From positions 1 to 64,000 of the forward strand of contig JADJJE010000015.1 of assembly GCA_016706685.1 (NCBI GenBank): a DNA stretch of 64,000 bases, read 5' to 3'. This DNA comes from Sandaracinaceae bacterium (GTDB lineage: Bacteria > Myxococcota_A > Polyangia > Polyangiales > Houyiibacteriaceae). The notes beneath the pieces are model-generated. The model made no database searches and was not told the origin of the DNA. It worked only from the letters and a program-made list of their open reading frames with translations. Shown one piece after another: positions 1 to 8,002 of this stretch. The position numbers were made by a program, and so were the translations under genes. How positions within the stretch are numbered: the stretch's first letter is position 1; each line of letters starts with the position of its first letter.

Positions 1-163
1 TGGCGGCGGTCCAGGCCAGCCCCACGCTGCTGGGCGTTGGGTTGGACGCCGTGAGCTGGTCGCTCGGGTCGGGGGCCGCCATGTCGTCACTGGGGCCCGC
101 GCAGGAAAGCGTGGACGCGACGAGGACGACGACGAGCAGACGGGAGCGCGCGCTGAAGCTCAT
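1..163 (-). CDS. lipoprotein, likely fibronectin type III domain (N-terminal part only)
   Basis: An open frame starts with ATG at 163 and runs off the left edge, giving 54 residues. Residues 1-21 form a lipoprotein signal peptide: MSFSAR, a Leu/Val-rich core, then the lipobox TLSC. After an Asp/Pro-rich stretch the protein reads LTASNPTPSSVGLAWTAA, which has the look of the first two strands of a fibronectin type III domain. The product is probably an exported lipid-anchored protein. The rest of the gene lies outside the window, so its full function cannot be judged. The signal peptide is clear; the Fn3 call rests on one short stretch. Confidence 0.6.
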   Translation of the reverse strand, partial: MSFSARSRLLVVVLVASTLSCAGPSDDMAAPDPSDQLTASNPTPSSVGLAWTAA

Positions 164-249
164 GAGGACGTCCGACTCCGACTCCGGGGGCGGGATTGCC
201 CCTCCATCCGGTCAGCATAGCCGTCGCGCAGTCCCTTGGGAAACGGAGA

Positions 250-858
250 CTAACGCGCCTCACTCGGGCCGCGCCGGAGCTGCGCGTAGTCCTCCGCCGT
301 GTCCACGTCGCCGGCGATGCCCGGTGTGACCACGATGCGTGCTTCACACCCGAGCGCCGCGGCGCGCGCACGGTGCAGCGCGAAGCTCTGCGGGTGGCCG
401 AAGCACGTGGGCATCAGGTCGGGAGGTCGCACCAAGAGCGCGTTGGTGCCGGCGTTGGCGCGGTCGGGACCCAGCGTGAGCGCGGCATCGCCCGACAGCA
501 GCTCGTCCAGGTCGCCGGGCGTGAGCAGCGGCAGGTCGCTCATCAGCACCAACGCGGCGTCCGCGCCTTGGTCCTCTGCGAGCGCGAGCGCGGTGTCCAC
601 CACCTCGTTCAGGCGCACGGCGTCGCTCGGGTCTTTGAGCGGCAAGTGGCCGCGGGCGCGCGCGGTCGCCAGCACCTCGGCGTCGCTCGACACCACCATG
701 ATGGATGCGACGCCTGCGTGGGCCTCGAGGGTCCTCAGCACGTGCTCGAAACATGCGCGCGCAAAGGCTTGGCGCTCGGTCTCGGGCAACACACTGGCGA
801 GGCGTGACTTGGCGCGTGCGAAGCCCTTCACGGGCACCACCGCCACGCAGCCCGTCAT
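250..858 (-). CDS. cofC: 2-phospho-L-lactate (or related) guanylyltransferase CofC
   Basis: This 202-residue nucleotidyltransferase activates a three-carbon phospho-acid with GTP for coenzyme F420 synthesis. The N-terminus has the family pattern AVVPVKGFARAKSRLA (residues 5-20), and a later LMSDLPLL matches the metal-binding DLP region. Depending on lineage the family uses 2-phospholactate, phosphoenolpyruvate or 3-phosphoglycerate; the sequence alone does not show which. The ATG at 858 overlaps the stop of cofD (ATGA), so translation is probably coupled. It is the last gene of the npdG-cofE-cofD-cofC operon. A longer frame that extends upstream inside cofD is a shadow. Confidence 0.9.
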   Translation of the reverse strand: MTGCVAVVPVKGFARAKSRLASVLPETERQAFARACFEHVLRTLEAHAGVASIMVVSSDAEVLATARARGHLPLKDPSDAVRLNEVVDTALALAEDQGADAALVLMSDLPLLTPGDLDELLSGDAALTLGPDRANAGTNALLVRPPDLMPTCFGHPQSFALHRARAAALGCEARIVVTPGIAGDVDTAEDYAQLRRGPSEAR

Positions 859-1778
859 GGCAGCGCCGCCGCGAAGGTGAGCAGCTCGCGCGCCAGGCGC
901 TCGCGGTCGTGTTCGTCGCCCATCACCGTGCGGGTCTCGAAGCAGGGCAGGGGGACGTCCGCCGCGTCGCCGTGCTCCACCACCAGCGCGCTCAGCAGGC
1001 CACCATAGTGGGCGACGATGGCGGTGGCGCTCGCAGGGACACCCGCCAGGTCCGGGATCATGGTGCCGAGCGGCCCCTTCACGGCCTTGCCGCCCACGAT
1101 GGGGCTCAGCGCCACCACGCGCTTCTGCGCCACGCGCTCGCGCACGCCCGGCAGCTCCAAGATGGGGTCGATGGAGACGTAGGGGTTGCTGGGGCAGAGC
1201 ACCACCAAGTCGGCCTGTTCCAGCGCGCTCAGCACTTCGGGCGTGGCCACACCGTCGCCCTCGCGCGTCACGCTGCGGACGCGCGGCACGGCGCGGCGCC
1301 CCACCAGCCAGTCTTGAAACGGCAGGCGCTCGCCCTCGGTGGTCTCGATGATGGTCTTGCGCACGCCATCGGTCATGGGGAGCAGGCGCGTGGTCACGCC
1401 CACGCTCGCGCACAGGCTCGCCGTCACCTGCGTGAGCGTGGCGCCCGCGGCCAGCTGCATGGTGCGCGCGAGGTGTGTGCCCAGGTCCCGGTCGCCCAGC
1501 GAGAACCAGGTGGGCCCGCCATAGCGGCCCAGCATCTCCATGGCGCGGAAGCTCTCGTCCTGCAGGCCCCAGCCGCGCTCACGGTCACCGAGGCCCCCCA
1601 GCGTGTACATCAGCGTGTCGAGGTCGGGGCAGACCGTGAGGCCCACGTGCACCAGATCATCGCCGGTGTTCACCACCACCGTGAGCGCGTCACCCGGCAG
1701 CGCGCGCGCGAGACCCTGCGCGAGGCGCGAGCCACCCACGCCACCCGCCAACGCCACCACGTGCCGAAACGCGCTCAT
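855..1778 (-). CDS. cofD: 2-phospho-L-lactate transferase CofD
   Basis: This 307-residue enzyme joins the activated phospho-acid from CofC to the deazaflavin Fo to make F420-0 (or dehydro-F420-0). Recognisable CofD elements are AGGVGGSRLAQG (residues 11-22), the VVNTGDD segment (35-41), PDLDTLMYTL (51-60), LCPSNPYVSI (194-203) and SPIVGGKAVKGP (225-236). The length is normal for the family. Both ends overlap neighbours by four bases: cofE ends at its start and cofC begins at its stop. The Fo synthase genes (cofG/cofH or fbiC) are not in this window. Confidence 0.95.
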   Translation of the reverse strand: MSAFRHVVALAGGVGGSRLAQGLARALPGDALTVVVNTGDDLVHVGLTVCPDLDTLMYTLGGLGDRERGWGLQDESFRAMEMLGRYGGPTWFSLGDRDLGTHLARTMQLAAGATLTQVTASLCASVGVTTRLLPMTDGVRKTIIETTEGERLPFQDWLVGRRAVPRVRSVTREGDGVATPEVLSALEQADLVVLCPSNPYVSIDPILELPGVRERVAQKRVVALSPIVGGKAVKGPLGTMIPDLAGVPASATAIVAHYGGLLSALVVEHGDAADVPLPCFETRTVMGDEHDRERLARELLTFAAALP

Positions 1779-2575
1779 GCGTAGAGGTCCACCTCGGGGT
1801 CGCGCAGCAGCTCCTGCGTGCTGCTGTCGCTCGGTGTGAAGCGCAGCCCCCGGATGTGCACCACGGGCCGCGCCTCGTTGCTCTGGCCTGCCACCAAGTC
1901 CGCCGCGGCGGCCAGCTGGTCGGCCAGCGCCGTGATGGTGTACTGCAGCTCGCGGCCGTGCAGGTCGTGTCGCCCGCGCTGGTCGAACACCGCCGGGATG
2001 CCGGCCACACCCACGGCCACGCCCACGGTGCCCACGCGAAAGGGGCGCCCGAACGAGTCGCTCACCACCAGGCCCACGCCCTCCGTGCCGAGCTCGGCCA
2101 GCAGCCGGCGTGCGCTCGCGTCCGGGTCCTCGGGCAGCAGCAGCGCCCACGGGCCCGAGCCCGGCGCGGCGTTGGCCGGGGAGGCATTGCTCATGTCGAT
2201 GGCGGCGTTGGCCGAGATGAAGCCCAGGCGATGCCGCGTGACCAGCACGCCGGGACGCTTGCGCGAGATGCCCACGCTCTCGCGCAGGATCAGCTCCACC
2301 TGGGCCGGGTCCTTCTCGAGCTCGAGGCCCAGCGCGCGCGCCTCGTCGGAGGGCACCACCTGGCTCATGTCCACGAAGCGCCCTTCGCTGCGCGAGAAGA
2401 GCTTGGAGGTGACCACCAGCACGTCGCCGGGGTCGAGGCTCAGCTCCACCCGCGCGAGCGCCGTCTGAATCATGGGCGCGAGCGCGTCGCCCGCCTGCAC
2501 CAGCGGGATCCCCGGGAGGGCCGTGAAGTGGACGCGTGCGCCGACCTCGAGCGCCGCCCCGGGACCTTGGCTCAC
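1775..2575 (-). CDS. cofE: coenzyme F420:L-glutamate ligase CofE
   Basis: This 266-residue enzyme adds gamma-linked glutamates to F420-0. Residues 55-66 read VTSKLFSRSEGR, equivalent to the family K-x-x-S-x-x-E-G-R motif. Later come SDSFGRPFRVGTVGVAVGVA and FDQRGRHDLHGREL, hallmark CofE segments. It is the single-domain form, without the nitroreductase-like domain of actinobacterial FbiB. The start chosen is GTG at 2575, which overlaps the stop of npdG as GTGA and gives a normal N-terminus; the open frame continues upstream to 2755 but only as an out-of-frame copy of npdG. Second gene of the operon. Confidence 0.93.
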   Translation of the reverse strand: MSQGPGAALEVGARVHFTALPGIPLVQAGDALAPMIQTALARVELSLDPGDVLVVTSKLFSRSEGRFVDMSQVVPSDEARALGLELEKDPAQVELILRESVGISRKRPGVLVTRHRLGFISANAAIDMSNASPANAAPGSGPWALLLPEDPDASARRLLAELGTEGVGLVVSDSFGRPFRVGTVGVAVGVAGIPAVFDQRGRHDLHGRELQYTITALADQLAAAADLVAGQSNEARPVVHIRGLRFTPSDSSTQELLRDPEVDLYA

Positions 2576-3216
2576 GTGGGCATCCCGGTGATGCGCAGGC
2601 CGGCCGTGGCGCCGTACTTCTTGTTGATGAAGAGCAGCACGGGCGTGATGGACTCGAGCGCCACCGCGTTCTCGAGCGTGCCCGCCTCGATGGCGCGCAG
2701 GCCCAGGTCCTCGATGAGCTTGGCCACGGTCTCGCGCGCGTCCTTCTCGCCGCACAGCAGCACGTCGCAGTCGAACGTGTGGTGCGGGTCGCCCAGGTGC
2801 TCGGAGCTGATGTGGTGCAGCGCGGCCACCACGGTGGTGCCCTCACCCAGGATGGCCTGCGACTCGAGCGCCGCGGCCTGCCCGGCCGGCAGCTGCACGG
2901 AGCGCACCTTGGGCGGCTTGAGCGGCACGGTGATGTCCACCACGATCTTGCCGGCCACGGCCTCGCGGATGGACGTGAAGGTGGGCGCGTGCGCCGAGTA
3001 GGGCACGGTCACGACCACGACCTCGCCGTGCGCGCAGGCGCCCAGGTTGTCGCCGCCGGTCAGCGTGATGTTGTGCTCGGCCGCCAGCTCGGCCGCCTTG
3101 GCCACCCCACGCTCGGCCTCGCGCGAGCCGATGAAGACCTCGTGTCCCGCGCGCGCCCAGCGCAACGCCAACCCCGTGCCCTCACGTCCGGTACCACCAA
3201 CAAGTCCAATTCGCAT
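2572..3216 (-). CDS. npdG: F420-dependent NADP reductase (F420H2:NADP+ oxidoreductase)
   Basis: This 214-residue protein is of the NPDG family, which moves hydride between F420H2 and NADP+. The N-terminus carries the Rossmann motif GLVGGTGREGTGLALRWA (residues 4-21) and the NADP-type IGSR turn at about 29-32. The segment LHHISSEHLGDP is typical of the family. It is the first gene of the F420 operon, so the cell probably both makes F420 and links it to the NADPH pool. Its start follows a 412-base non-coding region that should hold the promoter. Confidence 0.9.
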   Translation of the reverse strand: MRIGLVGGTGREGTGLALRWARAGHEVFIGSREAERGVAKAAELAAEHNITLTGGDNLGACAHGEVVVVTVPYSAHAPTFTSIREAVAGKIVVDITVPLKPPKVRSVQLPAGQAAALESQAILGEGTTVVAALHHISSEHLGDPHHTFDCDVLLCGEKDARETVAKLIEDLGLRAIEAGTLENAVALESITPVLLFINKKYGATAGLRITGMPT

Positions 3217-3628
3217 CGCTCGTCTCCTTGGGCCGGGGCCCCGCCGGCGGTTGTCGCGGCGCGCGGGACAGTAGCAGATCTGGGGCAGGTGGTCGGTTCG
3301 CCCCTGCTGGTGGGTGGGCCCGGGGGTGGCGTGATCGTGAGGAGGGCGAGGGGCACCCGGGTCTGCGGGGCCGGTCGCGCTGGCGCTCCCTCCGGTACCC
3401 CCCCAATTCGGCGCGTCCTGCGGACGCTTGAATTAGGGCCCCCCCAACCCCCGCTGACCCGGGCGCCCCTCGCCCTCCACGGTGGCGCCTCCGTCGTCGC
3501 ATCCTGTCAGCGCCCCGATCACCCTCGTCGCGGGGCGGGCGGGGAGCTCCACTGGCTCCGGCGGAGCGCGGCGGCTTCGGAGACTCAGTGGCTCATCTGG
3601 CCCAACGGAGCGCAGCGTGGCTCGCCGT
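3217..3628. other. non-coding gap with repeat module A
   Basis: No convincing gene lies between npdG and the next gene. The only clear structure is the inverted-repeat module at 3342-3477 (listed separately). The reading frames through this gap are not protein-like: they are rich in Arg, Pro, Ala and Gly and match no family I know. The promoter of the leftward F420 operon should lie near 3217-3330, but no sigma-70-like boxes stand out. Confidence 0.6.
3331..3480 (+). repeat. intergenic inverted-repeat module, copy A
   Basis: GAGGGCGAGGGGC at 3342-3354 is exactly reverse-complemented at 3465-3477. Inside, a second palindrome at 3405-3434 (AATTC...GAATT around CGTCC/GGACG) sits between a C-run and a G/C-run. 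The first 60 bases (3331-3390) closely match the reverse complement of about 44055-44115, and the whole layout recurs near 43453-43605. It looks like a small non-autonomous dispersed element of about 140 bases with terminal inverted repeats. No protein is encoded. Confidence 0.75.
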
Positions 3629-4369
3629 TCAGGTCGAACGCGGGAACGTGGAGCGCGGCATGCCGCGGATGGTCGCGAGCGAGGCGCCGTAGTGGTAGCG
3701 GATTTGGTCTGCGTCGTAGCGGTGCTCGGCGCCGATGGGGCAGGCTTCGCGGGCGGGGCAGCGCAGGGCACAAGGGGAGGCCTCGCTGGCGCGGAAGGTG
3801 GTGCAGCGGTCGAGCGAGAGAGTGCCGGTGGTGAGCGCCGCGCCCCGGCAGGCGGAGAGGCAGGGCTTCTCCAAACAGGTGCTGCAGGGGGAGGGCTGTG
3901 GGCCCGCGGGCGGCGTCAGCGGCAGCGACGAGTCGGCCACGACCACGGCGCGGTACGCGAACCAGGTGCCGAACGCCTCGGAGATGCCCACCAGCAGCGG
4001 CGACGGTTGGTGCCAGCCCAGCAGCGTGCCCAGGTCCTGCAGCGGAACCAGCGCAGGGCCAGGGTAGAGCGGGGCCCAGCGGTGCACGCTGAGCTCGTCT
4101 TCGAGGTGCGTGCGCACGGTGGCTAGCGAGAACTCATCGACCGGGTTGGCCGAGGTCCACGGTTCGGGCTGGGCTTTGCGCAGCGCCCGCCACATGCGCG
4201 GGCCTGCGTGACCGAACACCAGCAGCTGTCGGTGGTCGAGCAACCCGGGGCCGGCCGCCGCGATGGCGTTGCGGACTCCGCTGGGCAGCATGTCCATGGC
4301 CAGCACACCGCGTAGCAGCAGGCCGCGCTCGAACAGCACAGGGCTGTCACTCGGGAGAAGGGCGTCCAT
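3629..4369 (-). CDS. QueG-like 4Fe-4S ferredoxin-type protein
   Basis: This 246-residue protein has a Cys cluster in its C-terminal half: CSTCLEKPCLSAC, then CALRCPAREACPIGAEHRY. The layout resembles the ferredoxin-like part of epoxyqueuosine reductase (QueG) and of short QueG-like proteins of unknown role, in which a CxxCxxKPCLxxC segment precedes a CPxG-[RH]-x-Y segment. The N-terminal half has no recognised domain and is shorter than the cobalamin domain of true QueG, so a tRNA queuosine role is not supported. It is probably a cytoplasmic electron-transfer protein. It stands alone, divergent from the lipoprotein gene at 4532. Confidence 0.6.
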   Translation of the reverse strand: MDALLPSDSPVLFERGLLLRGVLAMDMLPSGVRNAIAAAGPGLLDHRQLLVFGHAGPRMWRALRKAQPEPWTSANPVDEFSLATVRTHLEDELSVHRWAPLYPGPALVPLQDLGTLLGWHQPSPLLVGISEAFGTWFAYRAVVVADSSLPLTPPAGPQPSPCSTCLEKPCLSACRGAALTTGTLSLDRCTTFRASEASPCALRCPAREACPIGAEHRYDADQIRYHYGASLATIRGMPRSTFPRST

Positions 4370-4531
4370 CTCAACGCATCATGACCCATCTGCGTGAGGG
4401 CGCCGCAGACCACGTCGATGCCTGGGTCCCAGCCGCTACTCGTTCTCCCACACCAGCGCCGGCACGCCTCGTGCTTCTTGTCTCGGTGCGCCTGTGTATG
4501 TGCCAGGCTGTGCCAGGAGCCCGCCAGAATC

Positions 4532-4954
4532 ATGCCCACCTCAGACTCTCACGTGCGTCTTGCTTCTGGCGCGATCCCTGTCGGTCGTGCGCTTGCCGTC
4601 GCCATCGGCGCGCTGCTCACGTTGGCTGGCTGCGAAGCGGATGAATGCGCCCTCGACGGCACCGTGTGGCTCGGGCCACGCCCGAACTGCCCGCCGGGCC
4701 CCGACATCAACTATGGCGGTTGTGGTGCACCGCGGTTCCTCTTCGCGGAGTGTGCAGCTCAGCTGCAGGTCGAAGACACCCTGATGGACTTCACCTATCG
4801 CGTCGCGGGCCAAACGGTCGAGCTCACCAGCGTGGGGGCCGTCACTCCGAGCTCCGCAACCTTGGGAGCCGGCGACACGCTGAGCTACCAAGGCAGGGAA
4901 TACACGCTCACCACGAGCGACCCCGACGAGTACTGGTACGGCGAGCGACCCTAG
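4532..4954 (+). CDS. small lipoprotein of unknown function
   Basis: The 140-residue product starts at ATG 4532. It has a signal peptide (hydrophobic ALAVAIGALLTLAGC) ending in the lipobox LAGC at about residue 31. The mature part is acidic, has four more Cys (two close together near the start) and ends in DEYWYGERP. No domain is recognised. Frames extending upstream to 4394 add an unlikely Cys/Arg-rich leader, so the internal ATG is preferred. It converges with the MYXO-CTERM protein gene, whose stop is 15 bases beyond. Confidence 0.65.
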   Translation: MPTSDSHVRLASGAIPVGRALAVAIGALLTLAGCEADECALDGTVWLGPRPNCPPGPDINYGGCGAPRFLFAECAAQLQVEDTLMDFTYRVAGQTVELTSVGAVTPSSATLGAGDTLSYQGREYTLTTSDPDEYWYGERP

Positions 4955-4969
4955 AGGCCGAGTTCCTTC

Positions 4970-7129
4970 TCAGCGCCGGCGTCTGCGGGCGAGCAGCAGT
5001 CCGACCATCAACAGACCCAGCGCGCCCACAGGCGTGTTGCTGGTGGTGTCCACGCGGCAGCCGCAGCCGCCACCCGAGCCCGGGTTGGTGCCCGCGTCCG
5101 CCGTGCCGGCGTCCTCGGGGATGCCGCTGTCGAGGCCCGGCCCGGTCGAGTCCACCACGTTGATCATGACCGTGCGTGTGCCGGCGCCGGGGGCAGTCAC
5201 CGAGATGGTCGCCACGTCGTTGTCGCTATCGGCGTCGGTGGCCCCGGCGATGGTCACGGTCTGCGGCGTGGCGTAGTTGGCCGGCGTGAAGGTCAGCGTC
5301 CCGCCGGACGCCACCGTGACGTCGCTGTCGCCCGCCGTGCGGCTCACGTTCACGTTCACGATGCCGCTCGGCGCGTCGGCCAAGCGCACGGTGAAGGTGC
5401 GCGAGCTGCCCTCGGGGATGTTCACGGTGGTGGGCGTGACCGTCAGGATGATCGTCGCGCTGTCGGTGACGTTCACGGTGACCGGAACGTCCGTGAGCCC
5501 CGCGGAGCTGACCGTCAGCGTGGCCTGGTCGGCATCGCCGTCGTCGTCATCGGCCGCCGCCAGCTCCACCGGCTGCGGGTCCATCCAGTTGGTGCTGGAG
5601 AAGGTCAAGGTCGCACCCGACGCCACGCTCACGTCCGTGTCGCCCGCGGTGCGGCTCACGTTCACGGTCACGTTGCCGGCAGGCATGCGGGCGAGGGACA
5701 CCGAGAAGGCGATGGCGCCTCCCTCGAGCATGCGCACGTGCTGCTGCGAGACCACCAGGCCCTGCGTCGCGCTGTCGTACACCGTGCGGTAGATCATCCC
5801 GCCGTAGCCAGCCGTGTAGAGGGCGCCGTCCGGGCCCACGGCCTGGTCGATGGGCGCGGCCTGATTGTTGGACCAGTAGTCCACGCTCTGCACGGTGGTG
5901 CCCGGCCCCACCACGGCGCGCATGCTGCGGCCGTCGATGTAGTCGCCGTAGAAGAAGTTGCCGCGGTACTCCGCCGGGAAGCCCGTGGCGTCGTAGAAGG
6001 TGCCCCCGGCCACCGCGCGCCCTTGCGCCATGGTGTTCAGCTGGCCGTTGCCGCTGCTGGCGTCCGGGCCTGGGTCCACCACCGTGAACGTCGTGTCGGT
6101 GACCGCGGCCGAGCCGTCCGCCACGTAGAACGTCCCGTTGAAGCTGTTGTCGTCCACGCCCGTGACCACCACGCGTTCACCCTGCCGCAGACGGTGCCCC
6201 GTGGTGCTGGCGAACGTGATCACGCCGCTGCTGCGCGTAGCGCCGCTCTGCGCGAGGGTCACCACGCGCGTCCCGCCGGTGCGGTACACCAGCGTGGGCG
6301 TGATGTAGCCTGCGGGCTGGTCGTTCTCGTAGTCGTTGTAGCCGGCGTGAACGCCGGAGGTCACCACGAACACCTGCTCGTAGCTGGTGCCCACCACGCT
6401 CACCCACAAGAGGTCGGTGCTGGGCTGGAACGTGAGCGTGAAGGGGTTGCGGAAACCGCGGGCGAAGATGTAGTCGGCGTTGCCGCCGGGGCCGTCGGCG
6501 AAGGGGTTGTCGCCGGGCACCGAGCCGTCGCGCCGGGCGCGCCCGATCTTGGCGGCCATGGAGTCGAGGTCACCATCCACGCCCGTGCCGTTGCCCAGGT
6601 CGCCGATGCCCCAGTAGAGCATGCCGTCGGCGCCGAAGCCGATGCTGCCGCCGTCATGGTTCTCACCCGCGGTGGGCAGGTCCTGCACGATGGTGGTCTT
6701 GCCTGTTCCGATGTTCCCGCTGGCCGTGTAGCGGATGATCTGCTGCTCGGACGAGGACACGGTCACGAAGAAGTACACGTAGCCGTTGCTGGTGAAGTCG
6801 GGGTCGAACGCCATCCCGATGAGCCCGCACTCGCTGTTGAGGTAGATGGGCAAGATCGTGGTGAAGGGCGTGGGCAGCAGGGTGCCGCCGCCGCCTGCGT
6901 TGATCTGCACGATGCGCACCTCGCCGCCCTTGCGTGTCAGGAACAGGCGGTTCGAGCCGTCGGGCGCGAACGCCATGCCGGTGATGTCACTCTCGGTGTC
7001 CAGCCACTCGGTCTCGGTGAAGTCCGTGGGGTCCACCAAGTCGGCCTCCGCCGGCCGGGGCACCATGGACGAGAAGGCGATCGCGATGGCGCCCATGAGC
7101 AGGGCAAGAGGCCTCGGGTTCCTGTGCAT
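4970..7129 (-). CDS. secreted glucose/sorbosone dehydrogenase-like propeller with Calx-beta repeats and MYXO-CTERM tail
   Basis: This 719-residue exported protein has a signal peptide (about 1-30, ending PAEA), then a PQQ-type glucose/sorbosone dehydrogenase-like beta-propeller (about 35-470) with segments such as GLIGMAFDPDF, ENHDGGSIGFG and FARGFRNPF. Two Calx-beta-like repeats follow (about 475-650), each with NVSRTAGD. The C-terminus has a Gly/Cys stretch (GGGCGC), a hydrophobic helix and a run of five Arg, the MYXO-CTERM sorting pattern. About 60 residues (near VITFASTTGHRLRQGERVVV to SFNGTFYV) look like an inserted module. ATG 7129 is chosen because it opens a proper signal peptide; a TTG 36 bases upstream is less likely. 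Substrate unknown. Confidence 0.8.
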   Translation of the reverse strand: MHRNPRPLALLMGAIAIAFSSMVPRPAEADLVDPTDFTETEWLDTESDITGMAFAPDGSNRLFLTRKGGEVRIVQINAGGGGTLLPTPFTTILPIYLNSECGLIGMAFDPDFTSNGYVYFFVTVSSSEQQIIRYTASGNIGTGKTTIVQDLPTAGENHDGGSIGFGADGMLYWGIGDLGNGTGVDGDLDSMAAKIGRARRDGSVPGDNPFADGPGGNADYIFARGFRNPFTLTFQPSTDLLWVSVVGTSYEQVFVVTSGVHAGYNDYENDQPAGYITPTLVYRTGGTRVVTLAQSGATRSSGVITFASTTGHRLRQGERVVVTGVDDNSFNGTFYVADGSAAVTDTTFTVVDPGPDASSGNGQLNTMAQGRAVAGGTFYDATGFPAEYRGNFFYGDYIDGRSMRAVVGPGTTVQSVDYWSNNQAAPIDQAVGPDGALYTAGYGGMIYRTVYDSATQGLVVSQQHVRMLEGGAIAFSVSLARMPAGNVTVNVSRTAGDTDVSVASGATLTFSSTNWMDPQPVELAAADDDDGDADQATLTVSSAGLTDVPVTVNVTDSATIILTVTPTTVNIPEGSSRTFTVRLADAPSGIVNVNVSRTAGDSDVTVASGGTLTFTPANYATPQTVTIAGATDADSDNDVATISVTAPGAGTRTVMINVVDSTGPGLDSGIPEDAGTADAGTNPGSGGGCGCRVDTTSNTPVGALGLLMVGLLLARRRRR

Positions 7130-7179
7130 CGGGGCAGTATGCCGGGAATGGAGCCGCTGACCCAAGCGTTGCGGGCCTC

Positions 7180-7935
7180 ATGTCCGAACCCAGCTCGTCG
7201 TCTCCCGCTCGTCATCTCATCGGTCGCGCCATCGTGGGTGTCGCTGTCATTGCGTCAGCGGCCATCCTCGCGGCAGCCTTCGTGCATTACGTGGACGTGA
7301 AGCACCGCGACGGCATCGAGGTGGCGGGCTCAGCGCGCAGCCGCATCACCAGCGACCGCGCCATGTGGTCGGCCGAGGTGTCGACGCGCGGAGCCACGCT
7401 GGTGGAAGCCTACGGCGTGCTGGACACGCACATCACCCGGGTGCGCGCGTTCCTCCAGGAGCAGGGCGTCCCCGCCGAGGCCATCAGCGTGCGCTCGGCC
7501 ATGACGCGCGAGATGCACCCCTTCCACGAGAACGGCATGGAGCTCACCGAGACCATCCTGGGCTACAGCCTCACCCAGCAGGTGGAGGTGACCAGCAACG
7601 ACATCGCCATGGTGGGCCGCATCTCGCGCGACATCACCCAGCTCATCCAGGAGGGCATCAACATCGCGTCGAGCGACCCGGAGTACATCTACACCGAGCT
7701 GGGCGACGTGAAGATCCGCCTGGTGGGTGAAGCGACGGAGGACGCCCGCCAGCGCGCCGAGCAGGTGGCCACGCACGCCCACGGGCGGCTCGGGCGGCTG
7801 GTGTCGGCGCGCATCGGAGTGGTGCAGGTGAACGCGGCGGACGAGACCGCGGTCACGTGGGACGGGGTCTACGACCGCAGCACCGTGGACAAAGACGTCA
7901 TGATCGTGGTGCGCACCGTGTTCGAGCTGGAGTAG
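7180..7935 (+). CDS. SIMPL (DUF541) domain protein, membrane-anchored
   Basis: The 251-residue product has one hydrophobic helix at about residues 15-36 (IVGVAVIASAAILAAAFVHY) and an exported domain resembling the SIMPL/DUF541 family. Family-like features are EVAGSARSRITSDRAMW near the start of the domain, AYGVLDTHITRVRAFL, and a C-terminal VMIVVRTVFELE strand. SIMPL proteins are periplasmic or lipid-anchored and mostly of unknown role. The gene starts 50 bases from the divergent propeller gene, so the two probably share a promoter region. Confidence 0.75.
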   Translation: MSEPSSSSPARHLIGRAIVGVAVIASAAILAAAFVHYVDVKHRDGIEVAGSARSRITSDRAMWSAEVSTRGATLVEAYGVLDTHITRVRAFLQEQGVPAEAISVRSAMTREMHPFHENGMELTETILGYSLTQQVEVTSNDIAMVGRISRDITQLIQEGINIASSDPEYIYTELGDVKIRLVGEATEDARQRAEQVATHAHGRLGRLVSARIGVVQVNAADETAVTWDGVYDRSTVDKDVMIVVRTVFELE

Positions 7936-8002
7936 CCCGCTCCAGCCGAGCTGCGGCGGGGAACGCTTCCAGGCCACGGCACTTGCCAGGCACACTGCCG
8001 GC

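Noticed and set aside
855..2846. Long open frame on the minus strand (663 residues) across the F420 operon
   Set aside because: Only its last 307 residues (cofD) look like protein; the rest is an Arg/Ala-rich copy of cofE and npdG in another frame.
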